Source of the DNA: Candidatus Endolissoclinum faulkneri L5
Lineage (GTDB): Bacteria; Pseudomonadota; Alphaproteobacteria; Thalassobaculales; Thalassobaculaceae
Length of the DNA stretch: 64,000 bases
Direction of reading: 5' to 3'
NCBI RefSeq assembly: GCF_000510265.1
Contig: NZ_CP006745.1
Span: 951,654 to 1,015,653, forward strand
Positions 42,540 to 52,761 of the stretch are shown here, piece after piece (within the stretch, counting starts at the first letter, position 1; each line of letters starts with the position of its first letter). The notes beneath the pieces were generated by a model. The model did not search any database. It was not told the origin of the DNA and was given only the letters and a program-made list of their open reading frames with translations. The translations under genes were made by a program, and so were the position numbers.

Positions 42540-44012
42540 ATGCTGACAAAGCAAAGAATGGATGTTAACATGACAATCATAAATTCATCATCTAACGATG
42601 ATCATTTTCACGAAGAATGTGCGATTTACGGAATTTTTGGTACATCTGAAGCGGCTGCACACACCGCTTTAGGGTTACACGCTCTACAACATCGTGGTCA
42701 AGAAGCTGCCGGAATCGTAGCTACTGACGGTCAATCCTTCAACATACATAGAGGTCTTGGTCATGTTAGTGAAAATTTTGGCGAAAAAAGACAGTCTTTC
42801 CTAGCTCAGTTAGTTGGGCATTTAGCGATTGGCCATACTCGCTACTCTACTACTGGCGAAACAGCTTTACGCAATGTTCAGCCGCTATTTGCTGATCTAG
42901 AATTCGGTGGCTTCGCGCTTTGTCATAATGGTAATCTAACTAATGCGTTACAAATACGAGAAAACTTGGTTAGCAATGGCTCAATTTTCCATTCTACAAT
43001 TGATACTGAAGTTATTATCCACTTAATAGCGCGATCTCGAAATGCATCACTAGTTGATCGACTAATCGAAGCTATACGTCAAATTGATGGTGGCTATTCT
43101 CTGATTTGCATGAGTAAAGATATACTTATTGGAGTGCGTGATCCATTCGGGGTGCGTCCACTCGTACTTGGTAATGTTGATGGAGCGTATATTCTGTGCT
43201 CAGAAACTTGTGGATTAGACATTATCGGGGCTGATTTCATACGTGATATCCATAGAGGAGAGTTAATAATTATCGATAACAAAGGAATTCAATCCTTGTT
43301 TCCATTCCCTACTCGTCCTAGTAGATTTTGTCTCTTTGAGTATATTTACTTTGCTCGCCCTGATAGTTTTGTGGAAGGTAATAGTGTCTATACAGCTCGC
43401 AAAAACATAGGCAAGTACCTCGCTTATGAAAGCGGTGTGGATGCTGATGTAGTTGTTCCAGTACCAGATTCTGGTGTACCTGCAGCTATTGGATATTCCG
43501 AAGCCTCAAATCTCCCCTTTGATTTAGGTATTATACGTAACCACTATGTTGGTCGTACATTTATTCAACCGAATGACAAGGTACGCCACCTTGGCGTAAA
43601 ACTAAAACATAACGCTAACCGCAAGCAGCTTGAAGGCAAGCGGGTTATTTTAGTGGATGATTCTATTGTACGCGGCACTACTTCAAGCAAGATTGTTGCA
43701 ATGGTTCGAGGAGCAGGAGCTACCGAGTTACATTTACGTATCGCCAGCCCACCAACTACCCATTCGTGTTTTTACGGTGTCAACACGCCAAAACGAGAAG
43801 AACTATTAGCCGCACAGCTTGATGTCCAAGATATGGCTAGTAAGATTGGTGTCGACAGTCTTGCCTTTATATCAATTGATGGTTTATACAACGCTATGGG
43901 AAAAACTTCACGAAAAAGTGATAATCCGCAATTCTGTGATGCCTGTTTTACCGGCGAATATCCAATCTCACTAACCGATTACGACAGTGGAAGAATAAGA
44001 CATAACGTTTGA
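42540..44012 (+). CDS. purF: Amidophosphoribosyltransferase
   Basis: This is the first step of de novo purine synthesis: PRPP plus glutamine gives phosphoribosylamine. The N-terminal nucleophile cysteine is Cys27 in HEECAIYGIFG, so a short propeptide is removed. HRGQEAAGI and the GHTRYSTTGE block follow; the C-terminal phosphoribosyltransferase domain has VILVDDSIVRGTTSSKI. Length 490 is normal. ATG codons at 42558 and 42570 are alternative starts; all give a propeptide of plausible size and none has a clear ribosome binding site. Confidence 0.97.
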   Translation: MLTKQRMDVNMTIINSSSNDDHFHEECAIYGIFGTSEAAAHTALGLHALQHRGQEAAGIVATDGQSFNIHRGLGHVSENFGEKRQSFLAQLVGHLAIGHTRYSTTGETALRNVQPLFADLEFGGFALCHNGNLTNALQIRENLVSNGSIFHSTIDTEVIIHLIARSRNASLVDRLIEAIRQIDGGYSLICMSKDILIGVRDPFGVRPLVLGNVDGAYILCSETCGLDIIGADFIRDIHRGELIIIDNKGIQSLFPFPTRPSRFCLFEYIYFARPDSFVEGNSVYTARKNIGKYLAYESGVDADVVVPVPDSGVPAAIGYSEASNLPFDLGIIRNHYVGRTFIQPNDKVRHLGVKLKHNANRKQLEGKRVILVDDSIVRGTTSSKIVAMVRGAGATELHLRIASPPTTHSCFYGVNTPKREELLAAQLDVQDMASKIGVDSLAFISIDGLYNAMGKTSRKSDNPQFCDACFTGEYPISLTDYDSGRIRHNV

Positions 44013-44881
44013 TAATAAACATAGTTAGTTATATTTTTATTTTGCAAAACGCGACTAATGAAAAATTCAATTTCCTTTAAGGAATTTGCTGTACATAAAT
44101 GCTGATTGCTAAAACCACATTGCCTAAGTTTTTGTAATTGCGTTGACCACTTCAGTTATCTATTCTAACAAATAAGTATGAGTTGCAACATTATAAAATT
44201 GAGAATGTCATTTAACTAATAACATTAGACAATAAATTATATTGTGTGCTTTACTATCTATGGATTAATATTCAGTTAATTTTATGAGAATTTTACTATT
44301 GAAATAAGGTTATTAACTAAATAATTAGTATACTCTAATCGGCCAATGATTGACTAATGTTTGCACCAAATTTCATGGTAAAAATATTTTATTATAGATA
44401 CTTTGCCGTAAAATTTGATAGGTTAAAGAAAGTATCTATTTTATTATTTTAGTTAATCAATTTAATAAAAATATTTCACTAATACGAGTAGAAGTTAGGC
44501 ATAATCCGAACTGTTAGCAAATTTTATTTATATTTAACCCATTTAATTACATAAATAAAAATATTATCTTGCAATAATTTTAGTATAAAACATCCTTACT
44601 GCAGTAAGCTAACAATAAAGATGATAAAATACTCGCCATTTTTCTTTTTTAAGATATTCAACATATAAACTAACATTTATATTGTAAAAATACTCTATAT
44701 TAAATAATCCAACGTTCATAATTAGTATGAGTATAACAGCTGTCAAAATAAATAAATCATATTGTCGTGGATTATTGTATCAACAATCCGAGCAAAAATT
44801 ACAAAACGATATATTAATGATATCGACTAATAAAGCATATTTAATTGATAAATTGCAAATAGCATAAATTTTTAATGATTA

Positions 44882-44928
44882 TACCATCAGTAAGTTAGCA
44901 AGTATGATACTGCTAAGTACTGATGGTA
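44882..44928. repeat. Imperfect hairpin with three paired blocks
   Basis: TACCATCAGTA (44882-44892) pairs with 44918-44928, TTAGCA with TGCTAA, and GTA with TAC, giving a 20-bp interrupted stem. A smaller GC-richer hairpin around GGATGGTAAGTAACCATTC (about 44941-44965) follows at once. The pair of stems suggests a structured RNA, but I recognise no known family. Confidence 0.55.
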
Positions 44929-45246
44929 CTGTTCGAGTAGGATGGTAAGTAACCATTCTCCTATCGCGATGGCAGCTAGATAAAGAAGATGTAATGTTCT
45001 ATTATCGCTTAATTTTATTATACTTTCATACTAACAATAGAAAGATGCAGGCAAAAGAATAAAAATTCTGTAATTCTATACTGTCTAATGTATTTTTCAG
45101 ATATATTTTCTCAATACTCTAGCATAACAACACAATTTTACGTTTTCCTAAAACCAACTATAAACATCGATCAAGAAGGATAAAAATTGCTTACTGAGTG
45201 TCAGTTACCCCAGGTTACTTATTCACTATCTATATGTTTTTACCTT

Positions 45247-45289
45247 ATTTACTTACAATATTATTTATTAAATAATATTGTAAGTAAAT
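45247..45289. repeat. Long perfect inverted repeat, 19-bp arms
   Basis: Arms 45247-45265 and 45271-45289 (outer ends ATTTACTTACAAT and ATTGTAAGTAAAT) surround a 5-base centre. It lies about 210 bases beyond the pstB stop, in the position of a transcript end, but no T-run follows on the minus strand. Confidence 0.88.
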
Positions 45290-45498
45290 GTTGCAGGTAG
45301 ACAATACAGATTATTAATCACATAATCATGAAAAAATATATCCTAGCCATACAATCAACCAAATTGCGCAAAAAAAAGCTTTGCAGATTGTAGTAATAAA
45401 TTAAATAAAAGTACAATAGCATTTAACTTAGAATGTAGACATAGTAATTATACTATGCTAGTAACTAGCCCTATGCCTTATACATTAGTATTATATTC

Positions 45499-46332
45499 CT
45501 AACCAAAACGCCCAGTGATATATCCCTGGGTGCAGCTATTAATAGGATTAGTGAAAATTGTCTTAGTATCTCCAACCTCGAGTAACTCTCCAAGGTGGAA
45601 AAAAGCGGTACGCTGCGATACACGAGCTGCTTGTTGCATTGAATGAGTAACGATAATAATAGTGAAATTCTCACGCAACTCCTCGATTAACTCCTCAATG
45701 CGAGCAGTAGCAATAGGATCAAGTGCTGAACATGGCTCATCCATCAAAATTACTTCTGGATTTACTGCTATGGCTCTAGCAATGCAGAGGCGTTGCTGCT
45801 GTCCACCTGACAAGTTGGTACCAGGCTGCTCAAGACGATCACTGACTTCTTTCCATAATCCAGCACGATCCAAGCAGTTCTGCACAATCTCATCTAGCTC
45901 GGCTTTACCATAAGCGATACCATGTATACGAGGACCATAGGCGATGTTATCATATATCGATTTTGGAAAAGGATTTGGTTTCTGAAAAACCATACCAACT
46001 CGCGCTCTAAGCTGTACTACGTCAAGAGATGAGTTGTAAATATCATAATCATCTAGCGTAATTTTGCCAGTAACTTTACAAATATCGATTACATCATTCA
46101 TCCGATTTAGACAGCGCAAAAAAGTAGACTTACCGCATCCAGAGGGACCAATTAGTGCGGTTACCTCATTCTTATAGACACTTAAATTAACATGCTTCAA
46201 AGCATGTTTATTTCCATAATAAACGTTGACATCTCGTGATTCAATTTTAGTGAAACGCTTAGCTGACTGTTTTGAGCTCGATAATTTTAGCGCTAAATTA
46301 TTATTGGCTGCTTGCATAGCTATGTTAATCAT
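45499..46332 (-). CDS. pstB: Phosphate ABC transporter ATPase
   Basis: This ATPase drives high-affinity phosphate import through PstCA. It has Walker [30 protein letters not shown] (Q-loop region typical of PstB), the signature [14 protein letters not shown], Walker [14 protein letters not shown] and the H-loop IIIVTHSM. The ATG at 46332 (277 residues) is chosen over that at 46350 because AGAGAG sits 6 bases before it. The start codon then lies 9 bases beyond the pstA stop. No phoU follows. Confidence 0.97.
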   Translation of the reverse strand: MINIAMQAANNNLALKLSSSKQSAKRFTKIESRDVNVYYGNKHALKHVNLSVYKNEVTALIGPSGCGKSTFLRCLNRMNDVIDICKVTGKITLDDYDIYNSSLDVVQLRARVGMVFQKPNPFPKSIYDNIAYGPRIHGIAYGKAELDEIVQNCLDRAGLWKEVSDRLEQPGTNLSGGQQQRLCIARAIAVNPEVILMDEPCSALDPIATARIEELIEELRENFTIIIVTHSMQQAARVSQRTAFFHLGELLEVGDTKTIFTNPINSCTQGYITGRFG

Positions 46333-46343
46333 TTTATATCTCT

Positions 46344-47675
46344 CTACCATCGAAACTCAAATCGTTTGCGCAACAATATAGCGGCTGCGTTCATTAAAAC
46401 TAAAAAACCAAGCAAAACCATAATACCTGCTGATGTCCGTTCAACAAAAGCTCGCTCTGGACTATCGGACCAGATATAAACCTGAACCGACATAACAGTA
46501 GCTGGATCGGTGAAAGTTCGCGGAATATCTACGATAAAAGCGACCATGCCAATCATTAACAATGGAGCGGTTTCTCCCAAAGCTTGTGCCATACCGATAA
46601 TTGTACCACTAAGTATCCCAGGCATCGCCATAGGCAGCACGTGATGAGTAACAACCTGCAGAGGCGAAGCACCAAGGCTAAGAGCGGCTTCACGAATTGA
46701 GGGTGATACAGCCTTCAAAGCAGATCTGGCTGCAATAATTATAGTAGGCAATGTCATCAATGCTAAAACTAAACCACCAACTAACGGGGCCGATCGTGGT
46801 AAACCAAAAAAGTTTAGAAAAACAGCTAGACCTAACACACCAAATACAACAGAAGGAACGGCCGCTAAGTTGTTAATATTAATCTCAATAAAATCAATAA
46901 ATCTATTATTTGGGGCAAATTCCTCCAAATAAATAGCAGACATTACTCCAAGTGGAAAAGAAATTAATAAGGTAACAGTCAAAGTTAAAATTGAACCAAT
47001 TAATGAACTATAAATACCGGCTTCTTCAGGATTTCTACTGTCACCAGTAGTAAAAAAGTCAGCATTAAATACCGAATGAATATGACCTTCTGATTGTAAT
47101 TGATCATGCCAGTTGATTTCAAGATCCTTTATTCTGCGATCACTTTCCGGTAAATCGCGATTAATAAAACCCTTAGATAAGCTATCCCAATCATCAGAAA
47201 GTTTTAACAAAACCTTCTTGGTTGTTCCAATTAGAGAAGGATTGCTCAATACCATGTCACGCAAAACCAAGTCAGCTTTTGGTGCAATCATCCCGTAAAG
47301 CATACGAATTTTACGACGATTTCCAACAGCTGCGGGAAACTTTTCTTTTAGAGCATTATGAATCAATGCTAAATAATTTGCTTGTTTTAACTTTACCTCT
47401 TCAAGTGTACTCCCATCGGGATTTAACACTTCAGCACTAAATGTTATATTTAGCTCAACTTTGTGTAACCAAAAGGCTGAATAGCCTTTAGATACAATAC
47501 TGCTCAACAAAATGAGCAAAATTATCCCAGCGACTCCCACGCTAGCAATGCCTAAAATACGAAAACGTCGTTCGCTAGCATAACGTTTAGCAAGATGTGA
47601 ACCGCTGAAATCTGGTAAACGAATAGTTTGACTAGATGCAGATTTATTTAAAGAAGTAGAAAGTGTATTATTCAT
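46344..47675 (-). CDS. pstA: Phosphate ABC transporter permease PstA
   Basis: This is one of the two inner-membrane permeases of the Pst system. The ATG at 47675 gives 443 residues; it overlaps the pstC stop by 8 bases and has CAGAGAG upstream, whereas the upstream frame to 47726 lies inside pstC. After the first membrane helix there is a periplasmic region of about 170 residues before the permease core, the DUF3333-type extension seen in alphaproteobacterial PstA. The core has the permease loop [20 protein letters not shown] and six predicted helices. Confidence 0.95.
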   Translation of the reverse strand: MNNTLSTSLNKSASSQTIRLPDFSGSHLAKRYASERRFRILGIASVGVAGIILLILLSSIVSKGYSAFWLHKVELNITFSAEVLNPDGSTLEEVKLKQANYLALIHNALKEKFPAAVGNRRKIRMLYGMIAPKADLVLRDMVLSNPSLIGTTKKVLLKLSDDWDSLSKGFINRDLPESDRRIKDLEINWHDQLQSEGHIHSVFNADFFTTGDSRNPEEAGIYSSLIGSILTLTVTLLISFPLGVMSAIYLEEFAPNNRFIDFIEININNLAAVPSVVFGVLGLAVFLNFFGLPRSAPLVGGLVLALMTLPTIIIAARSALKAVSPSIREAALSLGASPLQVVTHHVLPMAMPGILSGTIIGMAQALGETAPLLMIGMVAFIVDIPRTFTDPATVMSVQVYIWSDSPERAFVERTSAGIMVLLGFLVLMNAAAILLRKRFEFRW

Positions 47676-49056
47676 AATGCTCTCTGTACTTGCGTACCAC
47701 TCTGAGGGCAAGGAGATTAAGGGCAAACGTGATCAAGAATAGTATCATACCTAAAGCAAATGCTGACAAGGTTTTAGCACTGTCAAATTCTTGATCGCCA
47801 GCTAACAAAGTAACAATTTGTACCGTGACAGTAGTTACTGCCTCAAACGGATTAAATGTTAAATTAGAAGTTAGGCCAGCAGCCATAACCACAATCATCG
47901 TTTCACCAATTGCTCTACTAACAGCAAGAAGAAGAGCGCCCACGATACCAGGCAAGGCAGCAGGCATAACAACCAAACGAATTGTCTCCGATTTAGTAGC
48001 ACCAAGACCGTAGGATCCATCACGTAGAGAATGAGGAACAGCTTTAATCACATCATCTGATAAGGATGAAACGAATGGGATGATCATAATTCCCATTACT
48101 ACTCCAGCAGCTAATGCACTTTCAGATGAAGTGTTAAGCCCAACACTTTCTTGTACTGCTATCCGAAAGGCTGGCGCAACGGTCGTAGCTGCAAAAAAAC
48201 CATAAACCACCGTCGGTATACCAGCCAGCACCTCCAGCATAGGTTTGGCAAATGCCCGAAATCTCGGTTTTGCATATTCAGCCATGTAAATTGCCGACAT
48301 CAGACCAATTGGTACCGCCACTAACATGGCTATAAAAGTAATCAGCAAGGTGCCAGCAAATAGTGGCACTGCACCAAAAGCACCAGAAGCGCCAACTTGC
48401 TCGGCGTGAATAGCAATTTGTGGACTCCAATTCAAACCAAACAAGAATTCATGGAGTGGAATCTTAGTGAAGAAAATAACGCTTTCAAACATCAACGAAA
48501 CAACAATGCCCAACGTGGTCAAAATGGCAATTAATGAGCTTATTATTAATATAAAATTAATTATCTTTTCCACGATGTTGCGCGCTCTCATAACTGGGCT
48601 AATACGATTACGAGCGAATATTAAACCGCTGACGCCTACACAAAAAACTGTGCTCGCCATCAGCATAAAACTTATTTGACGCAAACTGTTAACTTGTTTG
48701 GCTGCAGCGATAATGTTTGGATCATTTCTTCTTGAAAAAATACTTCCATTGGCAGTATTGTGTATATTATTGAGTAACAGGCTATATTCGGAGGTAGAAA
48801 GGTTTTGAGTTATACTTACCGGCAAGTCGCTCATAACAACTTCATCAATGACATGAGGTTGCACGATGAGCCAAATAACAAGCATAACTAATGAAGGAAC
48901 TCCGATCCATATAGCAGTATAATAGCCATAATAACTTGGTATGGAATGCAAATCCTTCACAATACCGCCCACAGTCATAATTGCTCGGGCGCGTCCTATG
49001 GTATATCCGATGGTAGCGAAGCCAATCAGTCCAATCACCACAATAGAAGTATGCAT
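47668..49056 (-). CDS. pstC: Phosphate ABC transporter permease PstC
   Basis: This is the second inner-membrane permease of the Pst system, 462 residues. It has an N-terminal extra membrane region (about 1-150, with a periplasmic loop) before the permease core, as in Rhizobiales PstC. The core contains GASGAFGAVPLFAGTLLITF, the LAGIPTVVYGFFA block and the permease loop GSYGLGATKSETIRLVVMPAALPG. A CCAGGATCA ribosome-binding-like sequence precedes the ATG. The GC-rich sequence just upstream (49057-49095) can form a small hairpin (CCAGAGC/GCTCTTGG). I see no convincing Pho box. Confidence 0.95.
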   Translation of the reverse strand: MHTSIVVIGLIGFATIGYTIGRARAIMTVGGIVKDLHSIPSYYGYYTAIWIGVPSLVMLVIWLIVQPHVIDEVVMSDLPVSITQNLSTSEYSLLLNNIHNTANGSIFSRRNDPNIIAAAKQVNSLRQISFMLMASTVFCVGVSGLIFARNRISPVMRARNIVEKIINFILIISSLIAILTTLGIVVSLMFESVIFFTKIPLHEFLFGLNWSPQIAIHAEQVGASGAFGAVPLFAGTLLITFIAMLVAVPIGLMSAIYMAEYAKPRFRAFAKPMLEVLAGIPTVVYGFFAATTVAPAFRIAVQESVGLNTSSESALAAGVVMGIMIIPFVSSLSDDVIKAVPHSLRDGSYGLGATKSETIRLVVMPAALPGIVGALLLAVSRAIGETMIVVMAAGLTSNLTFNPFEAVTTVTVQIVTLLAGDQEFDSAKTLSAFALGMILFLITFALNLLALRVVRKYREHYE

Positions 49057-50051
49057 TGATCCTGGCCCCCCAAGAGCTATCCCGCTCTGGCACTATAGTC
49101 AGTGTTGGATAAAGGGTCTAAAGAAAAGATATTTTAATAATATTATAGCGGGATCAAAGAACTGGATACAAAGATTCTTGATAAACAATAAACAGTAATA
49201 AACGATTAAACAAAAATTTGTAACTGTAAACAGCATGTAATCAAGTCAAGTAATTCCATACTACAAATGTAATAAAAATTAAATTTTTAAGATAAAAATT
49301 TTTATGAGTATAATGTCATTTTGACAAGACCTAGTATTGACATATATCCATTTAAAAAAGTTTGGCATTGGCGTAACCCACTGCTGAAGGATAGGAATTC
49401 TTTAACTATTTAGTATCTACTTACATGAATCCAAATCCGGCCAAATACTAAGTTAGCAATCATTACTTAGCTGTTGCGTAGTAATAAATGCCTAAGGATA
49501 CCAACAAAATCTACGCATCGATTAAATTGCTAAGCAAATCAATGATTAACTCTTGAATTCATTGGAATTAATCTTTACTCAACAGCATAATAATCCAGCT
49601 AATTTTTGAGATTAATCACACTTAGATGAATAGGTTTCAGGCAGCACAACTAAGATATTTCAAACAAAGAAACATGATATGCCTACGCTTAAGAAGGTCT
49701 CCGAAAAGTTTACTTAAGTCTCTAATTCCTATACCATTAGGACACCTTGAGAAATAGGCAACAACCAAATTTCATAATCTCCTCTAATAAGATACAAATA
49801 TTTAATTTATCAAAAGCCTCCTGACTAACACTTTACAGCAATATATTGCTGTAAAGTGTTAGTCAGGAGGCAGATTAAGCAAAAATTCATTATAATCAGT
49901 ATCATTATAACAAAGTCAACCGGTTAAAATTAACTGTAAGTTTCTTCAAAAGAACTTATCATAAACATCTAATCTCAATTCATAACATAAACACTTCAGT
50001 GCAAGATAATATACAAATCCTAAATCAAAATACCTGCTAGTACGATTTACT
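49057..50051. other. 1.0-kb gap inside the pst cluster
   Basis: Between pstS and pstC, both on the minus strand. It is gene-free, contains the 56-base perfect palindrome at 49816-49871 and an inverted TGTCA/TGACA pair near 49313-49325. Whether the pst genes share one transcript across this gap is unclear. Confidence 0.6.
49816..49871. repeat. Perfect 56-base palindrome in the pstS-pstC gap
   Basis: Bases 49816-49843 are followed directly by their exact reverse complement 49844-49871 (outer GCCTCCTGAC and GTCAGGAGGC). It is nearly half G/C within AT-rich DNA. It begins about 180 bases past the pstS stop. In RNA it would fold into a very stable hairpin that could separate pstS expression from pstCAB, but no T-run follows. 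Confidence 0.93.
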
Positions 50052-51086
50052 TTATGATTCTTTCGAATCTATGCTTGATTCAATTGTTTTAAACCTATGA
50101 GCTAATTCTGATAGCGGAATTAGACCATTAATAGTTAGATATCCTTCCTTGCCAACGGCTTCATCACTAATAAACTCAGATACATATTCTTTTATACCAG
50201 GTATAAAATCGATATGGGCATTTTTTATGTACAAAAATAGAGAGCGTACAATGGGGTAAGAACCGTTAGCGATCGAATCAAATGTTGGAGCAATACCTTC
50301 GATAAAAGAACCATGTATCTTATCAGTATTTTGATCAAGAAAAGAAAAGCTAAAGATTCCTATTGCAGACGGGTTTGATTCTAGCTTACGAACAATTAGA
50401 TTATCATTCTCACCGACTTCGATAAACTTACCATCTTCACGCATAGAGGCAAAGACCTGCTTAAACTTACTCTGATCATCATTAGACAATTTATCCAAAA
50501 ATTCGAACTTTTTAGCGCCTATTTTCATTACCTGTTCAACGAAGGCATCGCGAGTGCCGGAAGTTGGCGCAGGACCAAGCACCTCAATTTTGATATCAGG
50601 CAAATTTGTGTTGATCTGCGACCATTTAGTATATGGATTAATGACTAATTTATCATTAAGTGGTATTTTCTTCGCTAAAGCTAAGAAAATATCCTTATAA
50701 CTGAGATTAAATATCTCAGCTTGTTTAGAATTAGCTAATACAATACCATCAAAGCCAATCTTGATTTCGTTAATTTTCCTTACGCCATTTTTGCCACACA
50801 AAGTAATCTCTGTATTCTTGATCTGACGAGATGAGTTAGTTATATCTGGATATTTAACACCAATACCTTGACAAAAAAGTTTTATGCCAGCACCTGAGCC
50901 GGTTGATTCAATCACTGGAGTTTTAAAGTCCGTCTTTTTAGCAAAATTCTCAGCAACTAGCGTAGCAAATGGAAACACCGTCGAAGAACCAACTATGCGA
51001 ATTTGATCACGAGCCTGAACAGGAGTCGTGATCGTAGTAAGAAATAATCCAATAATCACTGATAACTTGCTCAATGATAGAATCAT
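50052..51086 (-). CDS. pstS: Phosphate-binding periplasmic protein PstS
   Basis: This is the periplasmic phosphate receptor of the Pst system. The mature protein starts near RDQIRIVGSSTVFPFATLVAENF and has IESTGSGAGIKLFCQG for phosphate binding and TSGTRDAFVE in the second lobe. The ATG at 51086 gives 344 residues with a clear signal peptide ending VQA. The longer frame to 51146 adds 20 residues that do not look like a signal, and it has no ribosome binding site. It is separated from pstC by 1.0 kb. Confidence 0.95.
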   Translation of the reverse strand: MILSLSKLSVIIGLFLTTITTPVQARDQIRIVGSSTVFPFATLVAENFAKKTDFKTPVIESTGSGAGIKLFCQGIGVKYPDITNSSRQIKNTEITLCGKNGVRKINEIKIGFDGIVLANSKQAEIFNLSYKDIFLALAKKIPLNDKLVINPYTKWSQINTNLPDIKIEVLGPAPTSGTRDAFVEQVMKIGAKKFEFLDKLSNDDQSKFKQVFASMREDGKFIEVGENDNLIVRKLESNPSAIGIFSFSFLDQNTDKIHGSFIEGIAPTFDSIANGSYPIVRSLFLYIKNAHIDFIPGIKEYVSEFISDEAVGKEGYLTINGLIPLSELAHRFKTIESSIDSKES

Positions 51087-51837
51087 TATATAATCCAACT
51101 TAAAATTTGCAAAACACAATGGCATAAATTGCTTGCCAAATAGCATACAATTAGCAGTTTACTCAAGAAGTAATCGTAATGTATTATTCAGAATCTTTTC
51201 ACGAGTGGCGTTTTATAATCTAAATCATGCTAGCTGTCAAACAGCAGATTTTTAAAGATATACTTAAAACAAATTCTTCATAATGGCAGCTCAGAAATCA
51301 GTATGCATTATGTAAAACATTTTTATAATTTTAGCTTATCCCCCAAGCATTTATTATAACATTAATCGAGCAAAATTAAGCTAATGGAGCTTGTGGAAAA
51401 TAGACTACTTTGTCGACTTATAGAATTTAGTTTATTTACTGAGAAATGTATTAATCATAAAATTAATATTCGTATTCGAGATAAAATGAATTAATTTTTA
51501 AAAGCCTAGAATGTTTTTCTAATAGCAATAACAAGTTATTTTTAATAGCAATCTTGAACATGGTGCGCAGTATTAATATAAAATACTACTAACTTAGTAT
51601 AAAATACTACTAACTTAGTAGTTGCTACAAAGAAGGAGGATAAATTAGCGACACTACGAAAATATCTATAAGACCCTTACTAACGTAATCCTGCACTCTC
51701 ATTTAAAGCTTATCCAATTTACCATATCATTAGGCGTAAGATTTACAACTAATCGACTGATTAAAGTATTTCAACAAGTACTGTAAATCGCGCTATACTA
51801 TCAGTCATTATCCCAACTACAACAAACTATTAAGATT
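51087..51837. other. 0.75-kb gene-free stretch
   Basis: It lies between pstS and the metal-binding protein gene. A two-copy 21-bp tandem repeat is at 51577-51618. The pstS promoter should be at the left end but is not resolvable; no Pho-box pair is evident. Confidence 0.55.
51577..51618. repeat. Two-copy 21-bp tandem repeat
   Basis: The unit TATAAAATACTACTAACTTA plus G occurs at 51577-51597 and 51598-51618, followed by TAGT, which pairs with ACTA of the unit. It is probably recent slippage. Confidence 0.8.
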
Positions 51838-52734
51838 TCATTTAGAAATAGCCTGTAGGATCCTGTCAGTATTGTACGACATCATCTCTACATAAGTTGA
51901 AGCATTACCATTACTTTCTGACAGTGCTTCAGAATACAGCTCACCGCCAAATTTCGCTCCGGTAGCATTAGCTACCTGTATTAGCAAGCGAGAATTGCTA
52001 GAACGCTCAAAAAAATATACTTTAACATGATTGCTCTTAACTCGTTCAATCAATTCAGCGATATCGGCGGCAGAAGCTTCATTATCGTTCGAAGGACTTA
52101 GTGGCGCAAGAAAAGTTACGCCATATTCACTACCATAATAACCAAAAGCTTTGTGACTAGTTAAAATCACGCGCTGTTCTTTCGGTATCTGAAGCATCCT
52201 AGCTTTGATGCTAAAATGAAGTTGCTTAAGCTGCTGACGATATGCTGTAGCGTTAGCCTTAATAGCTATTGCATCCTGCGGATCAGCTTTAATCAAAGCT
52301 GATTCAATATTATCAACCCAAACCAATACATTAGCTACACTATTCCATACATGTGGATCATTTATAATCCTACCTTTTTTCTCAAAAGACTGAATATTTA
52401 TTCCACGAGATACAATAACTGGCTTCCTATTAATACCTGTTGCTGCAACTAAACGCTTAAACCAAACCTCAAAATCATCCAAATTCATAAAAGTAACAAC
52501 AGAGTTTTCAACATACTTAGCGTCTTCAGGAGATGGTTCAAAATTATGCGGATCACCGTTAGCCGGCACTAAACTCTTCACACAAACATGATTACCTCCG
52601 ACATTACGGACTACATCGGCAATAATCGTAAAGCTAGCAACAACGTCAATAACTTTTGCTGACGCTGAGGAAGAAAAATATAAAATGAGTGAGATAAATA
52701 TGACAGGAAATATGAATACTTTTTTATATACCAT
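51838..52734 (-). CDS. Zinc/manganese ABC transporter substrate-binding protein (ZnuA/TroA type)
   Basis: This periplasmic receptor for a divalent metal has 298 residues and a signal peptide ending near SSASA (residue 26). Likely metal ligands by position in the TroA/ZnuA family are His63 (DPHNFEPSPED), His128 (NDPHVW), His194 (LTSHKAFGYY) and, where the family has an aspartate, Glu269 (LYSEALSE). Three histidines point to zinc more than manganese, and the His-rich loop of typical ZnuA is absent. It is the third gene of a minus-strand operon (ATPase, permease, binding protein); 27 bases separate it from the permease. Confidence 0.9.
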   Translation of the reverse strand: MVYKKVFIFPVIFISLILYFSSSASAKVIDVVASFTIIADVVRNVGGNHVCVKSLVPANGDPHNFEPSPEDAKYVENSVVTFMNLDDFEVWFKRLVAATGINRKPVIVSRGINIQSFEKKGRIINDPHVWNSVANVLVWVDNIESALIKADPQDAIAIKANATAYRQQLKQLHFSIKARMLQIPKEQRVILTSHKAFGYYGSEYGVTFLAPLSPSNDNEASAADIAELIERVKSNHVKVYFFERSSNSRLLIQVANATGAKFGGELYSEALSESNGNASTYVEMMSYNTDRILQAISK

Positions 52735-52761
52735 TTACTTTTTGTAACTAAGATAACATCT

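Larger units (their letters stand above)
44013..45498. other. 1.5-kb gene-free stretch where phoU would be expected
   Basis: It lies downstream of both purF and pstB (convergent). In Rhizobiales phoU and phoB usually follow pstB; neither is present and no remnant is recognised. It contains a structured patch at 44882-44990 and the long inverted repeat at 45247-45289. Confidence 0.6.

Noticed and set aside
49309-49330. Possible Pho box or promoter (TGTCA/TGACA) upstream of pstC
   Set aside because: The half-sites are inverted, not direct repeats as in a Pho box, and spacing to -10-like sequences is wrong.
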